DNA from: Rhipidocladum racemiflorum
Taxonomy: Eukaryota; Streptophyta; Magnoliopsida; Poales; Poaceae
Direction of reading: 5' to 3'
Length of the DNA: 64,000 nt
Assembly: GCA_036346355.1 (NCBI GenBank)
Contig: CM070588.1
Location: forward strand, 18,027,914 to 18,091,913
The number at the start of each line of letters is the position of its first letter. The first letter of the stretch is position 1. The translations under genes were made by a program, and so were the position numbers. The notes beneath the pieces were generated by a model. It had not been told where the DNA came from. It made no database searches and saw only the letters and a program-made list of their open reading frames with translations. Positions 1 through 9,546 of this stretch are shown here, piece after piece.

Positions 1-69
1 CACTAGCGCGTTCCTGGACTAGTGTTGAATACACAGAGGGTCCGGATTTGCAAATTCGGGGTCCCGACA
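1..69 (+). repeat. 3' end of an A-family gypsy LTR, cut by the window edge
   Basis: These bases match the last part of the A-family LTR seen complete at 12280-15676 and 21223-24629, ending in the canonical CCCGACA. The LTR runs on the plus strand but is joined directly, at 69/70, to gag sequence of the same family on the minus strand. No PBS follows, so this is the 3' boundary of an inserted LTR or element whose remainder lies left of the window. Confidence 0.85.
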
Positions 70-732
70 TCAGTCCCACCTGTAATCCTGAGTTAAATCC
101 CTTCATGAAGCGAGACTATCTGGCTTTATCTGTCGCTACGTCTTCAGTGCGTAACGTGCAAGCTGTGTGAACTTGTTCAGGTATTCGGCCACCGGCTGAT
201 TACCTTGCTTCAGTGCTCTGAACTCCTCCTTCTTGAGGTCCATAATTCCTTCAGGCACGTGATACTGACGAAACGCAGCTGTGAACTCTTCCCAAGTGAT
301 ATCTTGAGGGTTCTCCTGCGTAGCGCAGAAGTTTTCCCACCATTCGGTGGCTGTTCCTTCCAACTAATGAGAAGCGTAGAGTACCTTCTCATTTCCCATG
401 CATTGAGCAATGTATAGCTTCCTCTCAATTGACCTTAACCAATCATCAGCCTCCAACGGGTTAGCATTCCCGGAGAAAGTGGGTGGATGAGTCCTCATGA
501 ACTCTGACAGTCTTGTATTCTGGCGTTGTCCCTGATTGACTTGATTAGCTGTGGCCTGAGCGGTGACATGCTGCATCTGTTGCATCATGGCATGCATCAA
601 CTGAGTCTGAGCAGCAAGAAAAGCTCTGAAATTCTGCATATCAACTGGCGGTGCTGGTGCTCCATCATTGGGGTTTTCTATTGGGCGAGAACCACTTCCA
701 TTGCCTCCAAGGTTTCCACGAGTGTTCACCAT
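70..732 (-). pseudogene. gag: Gypsy gag, truncated
   Basis: Two in-register open stretches (732-364 and 363-136) form the N-terminal part of a Ty3/gypsy gag that would package the element RNA. The start is the ATG at 732, giving MVNTRGNLGGNGSGSRP, followed by a Gln/Met-rich segment and then the retrotransposon-gag core with WWENF and a DLKKEEFRALKQG stretch. An in-frame TAG near 363 separates the halves; in element A the same place lacks three bases, so this is a small insertion that makes a stop. Sequence homologous to gag continues to 70, where an oppositely oriented LTR end interrupts it. No zinc knuckle is present because that part is missing. Confidence 0.85.
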
Positions 733-1012
733 CTATGGTTTGCTCCAAGGTTTTAGAGATGAGAGGGAACGAGAATAGGCAAGTAACAGGGAAACTTATG
801 CGGGGGAAAAGTGTAACTCAAAATCCAACTTTATTATTAATAATAATAACTTGGTATGGTTGCTTACAATGCCTAAGGGCCTGCAACACATACTGCACAG
901 TCAGCAAACAATGAAAATCCAAATCGACTCTTATTGGAGTCTAACGCCTAAAGGGGTGACTCTTATTCTATAATGCGACTCGACAAAGGAGTCTCAACCT
1001 CAAAACCTAAGC

Positions 1013-1558
1013 TCACTCATCAAGAAAACCTCCACTGCCTGGGTGCGGGTGCGACGGCATAGGCGCGAAACAATCACCATGCCCTGCAACTGTGGTAGTT
1101 GAAGAAGCGGTGTCCTCATCAAGATCTGACTCCTCTGGGTCTGGCTCATGCAACTCGAGCACTGGCTCTGGTTCTAGTCCATACAATGCCATCTCCAACT
1201 CGTCAATCCTTCGCAGAAGATGAGACACATATTCTTGAGCCTCCCGCCATCGGTTCTTCTCTGCTGTGGCTTCCTCTCGAGCTTTCTGTAGCTCCCGGTT
1301 TGTATCATCAAGCATATCCTCCTGAATTCCCATTTGCATTGTAGATCTCCTGGCGGTGCAGTATATTGGACGATTGCCCTTGCCCTTCTTCCTGGCATGT
1401 ACCGTGATCTTCACGTCATAAGCCTTAATCAGTCCCGCTTGTCTGATGATGTTCACTTGGTATTGCGGCTTCTCAAATCCTTCGAGAAACTGCATCATAC
1501 GCCAAAGTTCTGCGGCGTGGCCAACCTCAAGATCGACGTAGTTGTTCTCTCCCTCCAT
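1013..1558 (-). CDS. ORF0 upstream of gag, unknown function
   Basis: This is an intact 181-codon ORF between the PBS and gag, starting MEGENNYVDLEVGHAAELW. The N-terminal third has a hydrophobic and charged block, the middle has a basic patch (HARKKGKGNRPIY), residues about 85-130 are rich in Glu, Arg and Leu and look like a coiled coil, and the tail is acidic and ends PHPGSGGFLDE. Element A carries a degraded copy at the same place (15886-16594), which supports it as a real element gene. Extra ORFs before gag are known in grass Tekay-type elements, but no function is established that I can cite. It shows no match I recognise to protease, RT or a host domain. It lies about 280 bp before gag and would be translated first from the element RNA. 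Confidence 0.7.
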   Translation of the reverse strand: MEGENNYVDLEVGHAAELWRMMQFLEGFEKPQYQVNIIRQAGLIKAYDVKITVHARKKGKGNRPIYCTARRSTMQMGIQEDMLDDTNRELQKAREEATAEKNRWREAQEYVSHLLRRIDELEMALYGLEPEPVLELHEPDPEESDLDEDTASSTTTVAGHGDCFAPMPSHPHPGSGGFLDE

Positions 1559-1753
1559 CTGTCACAAAGTGCTTACGTGAGAACAGAGTTCAAATTGTGA
1601 TGAAGGTAAGAAAAATTCAGCAAGGGGTAAGACAAGAGAGAAGGGGTAAGTCGAGAATTCATTCATTATCTTGACCAAATTTTATCTTTTAGAAAATAGG
1701 TTTTATCCTCACTACGACCATTCTAACTATGGGTTGAGCCTACAGTCAACCTG

Positions 1754-1765
1754 GCTCTGATACCA
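1754..1765 (-). other. Primer-binding site, initiator tRNA-Met, element A1
   Basis: The minus strand reads TGGTATCAGAGC, complementary to the 3' end of plant initiator tRNA-Met. It lies four bases inside the 5' LTR end at 1770. This fixes both the orientation of A1 and which LTR is the 5' one. Confidence 0.92.
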
Positions 1766-3242
1766 CCTCTGTCGGGACCCAAATTTGCAAATTCGGACCC
1801 TTTGTGTATTCAGCACTAGTCCAGGAACGCGCTAGTGCACACAGTCTTAACATCGGTAAATATCACAATCATACCACTCGATATTAATAAAGTACTTTAA
1901 TTAAATAGTCAAACTGGTTGCTCGACCTTATGGTCAAGTTACAAATATACGCCACGCAGGGCGAAACTTAATAAGAGAGAAATAATAGCAAATGAAAATA
2001 AGATAACCCATTGGCGCCATCCAAAGATACCACAGCAACCTGACCGGGCTCACTCCCTAAGTAGACGGTTCCTCTTGGAGCTCCTCCTCCAAAGCCGTGT
2101 AGGCTCCTCTTCAACTGGTGTTGTATTGTGGCAAGGGTGAGTACTTGGTACTCAAAGAAGTCATGCATGTAATGCAAGCTAATATACTACATGAATGGCT
2201 TGATACAAAGGAATAGCTCAAGGTATATTTGCAGTAAACAGCATTTAACAAATAATATAAGTAGATTCGAAAGAAGTAGAAACAAGTATATCATTAACAA
2301 CTTTTTCGGGAGTTAAATAAACATCTTTCCCAATCTTAATCCACATTTCCATCAACATCATTATTGAACCAAACCCAACCTTTCAAGTCCAAGTTATTTT
2401 CAAGAAAGTCTAACCCTTGACTGTAATTCCCGAGCGATGTCCAATACCGCGGACACGGCTATTCGAATAGATTTTTCACTCTACAGAGGTTATGCACTTT
2501 ACCCACAAGATACAGTCAAACACCACAAAGGCGAGTTCCCGTAACAAAGTCTTTCGGAAACTTTAACAATACAAGTGGTCCTCCCCGGTGTTGCACACTA
2601 ACCCTTCCCTTAGCAAAGGCGAAGTTTAGGCCAATCCACCGTTAGATGGGTACATGGCCTCAGCCCCGGTACGCTCCCCCGTACAACTACACAAACGGTG
2701 TAGTTGACACCCAGAGGTCCCACAAGTAAGTTATTAGCAACTTAATCAACTAGGTCCGTCCCATTACGGACAAGTGGTTGCACGCTTGACTCAGTTCAAA
2801 GGCATGCAAGGTTAAGTCCTTAGAGTGACCAAGGCAAGACTACCCAAAGAACCAGACCAACATTCCCGGTGCCACAACTGGCCCACCTGATCATTCTTGC
2901 CACATGACCCGGTCAAGAACTATTTATCAAACCCCAGTTGATTACCATGCACCACGTGCCATCAACATCACAACACATGATACTTTTCCAAAACAGGTTC
3001 AATATATCATTAAGTCAATATTAACATTTGATTGTCCAAAATCATGTCATGAGCACGTAGCAGGTCTAAGCAATATACTACAACGGTCTAAAAACCCATG
3101 TTGGCAATTTAATAATGTCCAACTAGTAATCCACAACTAGGGTGACAAGGGGTCATGGCGCATATTTAATTAATCAAGGTGTCATACAGCAATTTGGTAT
3201 TTATCTAATTCCCCAGAATTAAATAAAGTATTTCTAATTAAA

Positions 3243-3455
3243 CTAGCATGCAATAAATTGAATCAAAATAGGTTTCAAAATGGGATCAACATGGTCAAAG
3301 CACAACTTGCCTTCAAAAAGTACTTGTTCTTGGTCCTGAGTTGGCTCCTGAGTCAATACTTCTCCTTCGAATCCTTCCGGCACTTCAACGTCTACTCGTA
3401 ACGCGTGCAAAAAGCAACAAATGAATAAAACAGTAGACAAAAAGTGTCCAAACAT
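3243..3455 (-). CDS. Possible small ORF inside the A1 LTR
   Basis: This 70-codon ORF lies well inside the LTR, far downstream of the TATA-like box. It starts with a hydrophobic stretch (MFGHFLSTVLFICCFLHA) that could act as a signal or membrane segment, followed by an acidic, Gln-rich body containing LRVDVEVPEGFEGEVLTQ and LCFDH. The same reading frame is present in A (14040-14228) and in the old copy A2 (48103-48285). Between A1 and A2 the aligned body has no indels, and third codon positions differ more often than first and second ones. That hints at protein-level constraint. The family is unknown to me and the call stays tentative. Confidence 0.35.
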   Translation of the reverse strand: MFGHFLSTVLFICCFLHALRVDVEVPEGFEGEVLTQEPTQDQEQVLFEGKLCFDHVDPILKPILIQFIAC

Positions 3456-4150
3456 CCAATAAGTTCATAAATAGAGAGAACACAATTTTATGAATTTTTA
3501 GAAACTGGAATCGTCAAATTCGGAGTTTAAATGAAAAAGATACAAGCATTTAAAGTTTAAATAATCAATTAAATAATATTACAGAGAAAAACTTTAGTCC
3601 AAAAATTAAACAAAATTCATCATTAGATAGATCTCAATTTTATACAAATTTAGAAATTTGAATCACTCAAATCGGAGTTGAAACGCAAAAGTTATAAGCA
3701 TTTGAAGTTTGAAACAAAATCTGAAATCATTATTTCGAATTAATAAATCATTTTCTTTTTCGGAAATTAATTATTGCGTCAGCAAGGACACGTGGCAGCC
3801 TCTGATTGGGCGGCTGATGTCAGCCGGTTCATGGACGTGGTCCATGGTTTGGCTTGGGTCCACCGTGGACCCAATCCACGGCTCCCCGTGAGACTGACAG
3901 GTGGGACCCACTGGGGTGACGTCATCGCTGACGTCAGCGGGGACTCACCAGCTGGCGGCGAGTGGGACCTATCGTGACGCGTCATTGTCGGGCGCCACCG
4001 CACGGTGGGTGGCTGGCGTGCAGTGGTCCGCCATGACGTCGGCGTGGCGTCATGGCGGCGGGCGCCGACACGCGGGCCGCGTGTCGATGACTCCACGCCA
4101 CGCTGCGTGGCCGACGCGGCGGTCAAGCTTCCGCTATGTGGGCAATCCGG

Positions 4151-4943
4151 GCCGTTGATTTGAAATCCGACGGCTCGGATTGGATCTGGGTTTCACGCGT
4201 TTGGGTTAACGCGGTTAATCTGGACCGTTGGATCTAGATCCAACGGTTGTGATCCAATCTAACGCGTATAACGCGGTTAACACTAACTGTACGATCTAGA
4301 TCTAACGGCTGAGATTGGATAAGGGGTTTAGCACGTGGATCTCACCAGCGGGTGACGTGGCGCGATCTGGTCTGTGCGATGCATATCCGACGGTTGAAAA
4401 GCTTCGAGGTCACGGCGATGTCCACGGCGGTGCTTGCTGGCCGGAGATGGAGACGACGACGATAGCAGCGGCGTTGTGGGTGTGCTCCGGTGAAGTGGAA
4501 GGTTCCCTTCGACGCGGCTGGCTCTTGCGGTTCCGGATCTGACCTCAACGGCGGCGGAGGATAGCAGACGACGGCGGAAACAACGGAAAACCATGGCGGA
4601 ACACACAATCAACTCCGGCGAGCGATTGCGGCGCAACCACGGCGGCTCGGGCGACGTTGTCTAGGGCTACGGGTGCGCACGGAAGTCTAGGTCACGACAC
4701 GAAAGATGGCGCATTAAATAGGGCCCTCGGCGTCCGTGAAACGTGCGGAAACCGAGGCCCACTCCGTTGCGGCGGCGGAGTCGGACGGCGACACAGAGAG
4801 GGTGACGTGGCACGCGCACAGCCGTTGGATCAAGATCCAACGGTGCGTGGATTTGGGTCTGACTCGGGCGAGCTGGCTGGCTCGGTCGGGCTTGGGCTCG
4901 GGTGACGTGGCTCAATCGTGGCCGTTGGATCAAGATCTAACGG
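4151..4943. repeat. Cluster of dispersed palindromes in the LTR promoter region
   Basis: Several copies of an inverted repeat built from half-site CCGTTGGATC lie at 4151-4174 (imperfect), 4225-4246 (a perfect 22-bp palindrome with a CTAG-type centre), about 4289-4309 (partial), 4822-4843 and 4922-4943 (AA centre). They flank the TATA-like box on both sides. Related copies are in element A near 12682, 13230 and 13368. They could be protein-binding or recombination-prone sites; no factor is known to me. Confidence 0.7.
4713..4720 (-). promoter_or_regulatory. TATA-like box of the A1 LTR
   Basis: The minus strand reads TATTTAAT about 640 bp from the LTR start. The two LTRs of element A have TATTTAAA at the equivalent places (about 600 and 608 bp in). 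Conservation of position in three LTRs makes this the best candidate core promoter, giving a short U3 and a very long R/U5. Confidence 0.5.
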
Positions 4944-5357
4944 TCACGCGGGTTTGGGTTCGGCCGAGCGGGTTCGACCGGGTCGGTTGGCTCGGGTCAG
5001 ACTCGAGTCTGACTCGAACTCGGGTCCGGTCGGATGAACAGTAAAACCCACTCGCATTTTTCCAGCGATTAAATAATTCAAATTAATTCCCATAAATTCA
5101 TTTAAATCATTAAAAATAGCAAATGACTCAGAAAAATTCCAGAAAAATTCTAGAAAATATTTTTGAACATTTTAGACTCAAATAAAATATTTCCAACAAA
5201 ATTTTATTTGCAAAGTTAAATTCTTTAATTATTTCAAAAGGGAATAAATTCAAATAAATTCCAAATGAATCCAAATAAATTCCAGAAAATTCCAAAAATT
5301 CACCAAAGTGCCAAATCACTCATGAATTTAAGAAAAGCAAAATTTTGGGGTGTTATA

Positions 5358-5650
5358 GTTATCATGAGTAAATGATTAGGCCATATTTGACATGTGACGG
5401 ATAGACTTATATCTTTAGTTGTATGGAGGTTGAATTTCTGATTGGTCATGTTATTGCTATCGTTTATTATGCTATCTTGACATGTTAATATTTTTGTTGC
5501 TTCAATTCATGGAAAAACAAAGGAGATGCTGCCGAAATTTTCGGTATTAGCATTTGCTCCTTTGCTGTAATTTACTTGTAATTGTGGTATTTAGAGGTTG
5601 CTTAGTCTATGTTTGGTAGCATTCGGGCATATTAAATGCCTGGTGTTATT
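5358..5650 (+). repeat. 3' part of the 5' LTR of element D
   Basis: This segment ends TGGTGTTATT just before a PBS and matches the ends of related LTRs, including 54086-54442. The expected terminal TGTTACA has decayed. The upstream part of the LTR is missing because A1 abuts it at 5357/5358. Confidence 0.75.
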
Positions 5651-5859
5651 CTGATTGGTATCGAGCGTCATTTTGTAGGTCCTTGGAATGTGTATTTTTA
5701 GTGTCATACCTTAGGTTACAACTAAAATGTGATGTGAGATAACTTAGAAACATGGCTTAGGTTTTAACTAAAATTTTGTCATAGGATAGCAACATTAAAA
5801 CTTGCAAAAGTGGTATAACTAATCTAAAATTTGACACACATGGATGCACAGTAGGAAAG
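5651..5859 (+). other. PBS and 5' leader of element D
   Basis: TGGTATCGAGC at 5656-5666 is a PBS for initiator tRNA-Met lacking one A. The following roughly 190 bp (GTAGGTCCTTGGAATGT onward) aligns with the leader of coding element B2 (31813-32000) and with the leader of E (minus strand, 45198 to about 45000). A leader shared between coding and non-coding elements is where packaging signals are expected. It is cut at 5859 by the solo LTR S1 and resumes at 8101. Confidence 0.8.
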
Positions 5860-8095
5860 TGTAACACCCCGGCATTTAATATGCCTAAATGCTACCAAAC
5901 ATAAGCTAAACAACATCTAAATACCACAATTAAACATAAATTCCAGCAAAGGCGCATATGCTAAAAACCGAGATTTCGGCAGCATCTCCTTTGTTTTATC
6001 ATGATTTGAACAATAGCAAAATATCACATGATAATCATAATGGAAAACATCCAAGGCAGCATCAATGGGTAATATAGCAGCAATTTAAGTCTACCAAAAT
6101 GGAATTAACCATCTCATAATCTAATACGAAGTGAAGGATGTAATCAAGCATACGAACAAATCATAATCCTAGTTTCATCACACTAGAATCATGATCTCAA
6201 CTCTTAAGGGTAATTATAGTCTAAATGTGTGGGAAATTATGTGATGAAGTGCCGCTAAGTCCTTTTCCCGCATGCCGGTGTCAACGTACCTAAAAACAAC
6301 ATAAAACACAAGCGTGAGTTCATCACTCAGCAAGTATATTGCAATGGTACAACAAGAACAATTGCATGTCAATAATATCTCACATCATGTAAACCATCTC
6401 ATTCATGAACACATAACATTATCATCATCATTATGTATGCAATGCAATGCGATGCTCATGTCTCCTTGGAAACTCATACCGATATGGTTGAGTACACACC
6501 CGTCGGTGTGCACCCTCTCCCCCCTTCCATCCCGAAGATGGAGGGTGCCTACTCCTCGCTTCCGTTCACCGCGGTGAATGGAATCACGATGTAGGACTTA
6601 CTCATTGGCTCTCTGGATTAGTCATAACTTTCTCACCGACCTTCCTTGGACTAGTTATGACTTTCTCACCGCCCGGGTCATGTATCATGCCATGTATCCA
6701 AATATGCCAACATCATGATTAAATTGTACAATAACACATGGCATCATCATAGATAACTTGTGCATTAACACATGGCATCATTCATATAATAAACATATTC
6801 ATCATATCAATGGCACACATTAAAGCATGGCATGTGAACATATCATATATTCAAATCTCAATCTCAATCAATCAAACAAACCACAACCCGCTACCATTCC
6901 AATACACTTGCCTCAACCACGGGCGACGGATTGGCGAGATATAGAAGGCACTCCCAGGGTCACACCACCTGCACATAGGTACCACACACTCACAATCATG
7001 TCCACAAAACAGTACGCAAACACTCATCTACCCCGACATAGCCAACTACTCACAATACCCAAAAACAGAGTTTCTGTCCCGCCGGGACAGCAGCATTCCA
7101 AAAGGCATAACTTGAGTTCTGGGACTCCGAATCAATTAAACGAGTACTTCCTCGCGTAGCTTACGAAATTTCTCAACTTTTTCTAGTTATAGGGAAAGAC
7201 TGATTCGGACTCTAAAGTTGTTTAATCTACAAAATACCGTGATATGTTCCAATCACGTCACAGATTTTAACACGCTCGGTAAAATAGTCATAACTTTCAA
7301 ACGGCTGATCGGAATTTAACGTTCTTTATGTTCACTGAAATATAATTAAATTATCTACACCTTCTTCAACAGGCGGATGACCAAATTACAAATCTAAATT
7401 GGCGAAAAACTGAATCCTAGGTCGACTGCTCATGCTGTCCCAAAACAGAAACGTGGCAACATCTAGATCTAATCCAATCTACTCAATTACAGCACCACCA
7501 ATTGATCTAAAATCATGATAAACACCCTTAGAACAGATCCTAGACCAATCCCAAGGATTCCCATGGCCATACCTTCGCCCGACGACCGAAAACCCAACGG
7601 ATCTCCTCCCGGTTCGCGCGATCTCCTTCCTCGCTCCAAATCCACCGGATCTCCTCGTCGCGGAGCACTCCAATGGACAGATCTTTGAGGTGTTGAGGTG
7701 GAGAACTCCCCTAGGGGCAGCAAGGGAGGTGGAGAGGGGAGGAGAGGGGTGGTGGCTCCATGGGGGAAGATGGAGAGAAAGGGGAAGGGTGGAGGCGCAT
7801 GGGGGGCTAGGGGGTGGCGGCTAGGGTTGGGAGAGGGAGTTTGGGGCGCACCAAGGGGTGGGGGCCAGATTTGGCTGCCCAAAAGTCCCCCCCTTGGGCC
7901 CAAACCCTTCCACCGGAGGCCCAACTCAACCCCCAAGGCCCAAAGTCCCCCGGAGAGGCCCAAAACACCCGAAAACGGCCCCAAAACACGCTATAAACGG
8001 CATAACGTAAAGTTTTAACCTCCATTTACATATTTTATAATGTTTTGACCTCAACATCCACATTTTATAAGATTACGACACTCCGTGGTGTCACA
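5860..8095 (-). mobile_element. Solo LTR S1 (2236 bp) with GAAAG target duplication
   Basis: The minus strand starts TGTGACACCACGG at 8095 and ends GGGGTGTTACA at 5860. GAAAG occurs on both sides (5855-5859 and 8096-8100). The surrounding D leader is continuous when the LTR and one GAAAG are removed, and the uninterrupted form is visible in E near 45000. There is no internal region, so two LTRs most likely recombined and left one. Inside are a GGCCCA-rich block (about 7875-7985), a paired GACTTTCTCACCG module (6615-6680), and GC-rich open frames that are not genes. Confidence 0.95.
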
Positions 8096-8204
8096 GAAAG
8101 GGTATGGGTATCGTTCATTTATGCTTAAATGTTGTATTTAAGCTTTGATATTGAATGCTAAAGTTGGTAATGTATGTTGCCATGTTATTGAGAGATTTGA
8201 TTGT

Positions 8205-8493
8205 ATTGTTCTTGGTATTGTGATAAAGTGGGGTTGTGGTGCCGAAGGATTTCGGTTACCCGTTTTTTGTTCATACTATGGTTGTGGTTTGACGGTGTGG
8301 CTAGTTAACGCCATTACCGAAGAACTGTTAACCCCTGTGGGAGTAGAGTATTGTTCTTGGTATTGGGATAAAGTGGGGTTGTGGTGCCGAAGGGTTTCGG
8401 TTACCCGTTTTTGTTCATACTATGGGTGTGGTTTGACGGTGTGGCTAGTTAACGCCATTACCGAAGAACTGTTAACCCCTGTGGGAGTAGAGT
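8205..8493 (+). repeat. Tandem duplication, about 145 bp, two copies
   Basis: Units 8205-8349 and 8350-8493 both begin ATTGTTCTTGGTATTG and end GTGGGAGTAGAGT, with only a few differences. E has a single copy of this sequence, so the duplication is specific to D or its sublineage. Confidence 0.9.
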
Positions 8494-9524
8494 GCTTATC
8501 TTTTCTGTCGTAGATCAGATAGTTGACTGCAGACAAATGGAAGAGTTGGTAGTGGATTCCTTCGTATGTTCCGTAGGCGGTCGGTTTTGGTTGGTTTTCT
8601 TGGCTTGAGTTCATGAAATCAAAAGATAAGTGTTTGGTATTGGATTTTCGCGGATTGTTCCGTAGGTAGTTTGTGGCTTTGTCTTCCTTGGTTGAAGACG
8701 AAGAAGAAGAGTTTTGAGTGGCGCGTCTGTTGGTCATAATTTTTGCTTTGACACCCGGTTTTGCTGGTTATTGTGGATTGTCTTGGGGAGGAAACATATG
8801 TGGTTGTTGTCCTCCCTATCTAAGAAAAGAGTTGAAGTTCTCCTAGTGCCGACCTTAGGTTGGGTGGAGCTAAGTTTTGAATCTTTATCGGAAAAGATTT
8901 GGTTGAACATTTGGTTTTCCCTAGTGCATCCTTCTTCCTTCTTGGAAGTATAGATATTGAGATTTTTTGAAGAGTTTTGTGGGAAAATTTGGGAAATTGA
9001 GAGTTGAGCTCTCCTGTATTTCTGTTCGAGTTTTGTTTTTCTTCCTTGCTTGGAAAAGAGAAATTTTCTATCGGTGTTCGTTCTGGTTCTTGAGTTGTGG
9101 TTATCTTTAAAAGATGAGTTGCACCCTTTTTGTCATGAGTTCGTGCCCCATGAAGGTGTTTTGAAAAGTTTATGTCCGTGCTATGTAGTAGGTAACAATG
9201 TGGTTTATAGAATGATATGTTGCTAAGATAAATTTTGAGTTGAATCAATTCAATGTGATTATCATCTCTAACTGGAGAATAAATAGACTACTAGTATTGT
9301 AGTTTACTCTGTAGCGAGAATGATTAAATGGGTTAATGTACATGCTTAGAATCTGTTGCCTTGCTTTAAAGGTGCTTATGATCCTCGTTAATGTTAAAAG
9401 TTTAAACCTTGATGCCTAGTTACAACATTAAGATGATGTAAATTAATGATACTGTTAAAGAAACCTTGTCGGTTGTTTATAGATGTTAAATGATAAAAGA
9501 GTCGTTGAGCCAGGTTGGTGAGAA

Positions 9525-9546
9525 AGTCATATATGGATATATGACT
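9525..9546. repeat. Inverted repeat in the D internal region
   Basis: The arms AGTCATATAT and ATATATGACT flank a GG centre, predicting a 10-bp stem. It is embedded in a module (GGTGAGAAAGTCAT ... ATGACTAATCCGG) also found in the internal regions of E (near 28676) and F (near 55503), and in doubled form in the LTRs of this family. Confidence 0.75.

Larger units (their letters stand above)
70..5357 (-). mobile_element. Gypsy element A1, 5' half (LTR, PBS, ORF0, partial gag)
   Basis: Read on the minus strand the order is 5' LTR (5357 to 1770), initiator-Met PBS, a 181-residue ORF0, then gag, which breaks off at 70 against a plus-strand LTR end. The same order occurs in element A at 12280-24629, and most of the internal sequence aligns with it. 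An ORF upstream of gag together with an LTR above 3 kb is known from rice RIRE3/RIRE8-type Tekay chromoviruses; that lineage assignment is inference. The element appears to have opened the 5' LTR of element D, since D LTR sequence continues at 5358. Its far end is outside the window, so no target duplication can be checked. Confidence 0.85.
1770..5357 (-). repeat. 5' LTR of gypsy A1 (about 3.59 kb)
   Basis: On the minus strand the LTR starts at 5357 with TATAACACCCC (canonical TGTAACA with the second base changed) and ends at 1770 with CCCGACA next to the PBS. It aligns through most of its length with both LTRs of element A, so it is the same family but an older or different subtype. From 5357 leftwards it holds AT-rich sequence, a GC-rich block with palindromes (4151-4943), a TATA-like box (4713-4720), and a long downstream part that includes a possible small ORF (3243-3455). 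Everything else in this 3.6 kb looks non-coding; the GC-rich open frames on either strand have no family features. Confidence 0.9.

Noticed and set aside
3774..5044. Open frames in the GC-rich LTR block of A1, and likewise 12558-13721 and 21509-22698 in A
   Set aside because: GC-rich sequence gives long frames by chance. Frames are not kept between A1 and A and occur on both strands.
7487..7984. Pro/Gly-rich open frames of 70-165 codons on both strands (7487-7984, 10873-11289, 27114-27540, 29438-29943, 37011-37516)
   Set aside because: They lie in the GC-rich, GGCCCA-containing part of LTRs, overlap each other on both strands, recur only because LTRs are duplicated, and show no domain.
8420..9248. 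Frames in the D internal region on the minus strand (105 and 142 codons)
   Set aside because: They are antisense to the element, and the aligned E sequence does not keep the frames as proteins.
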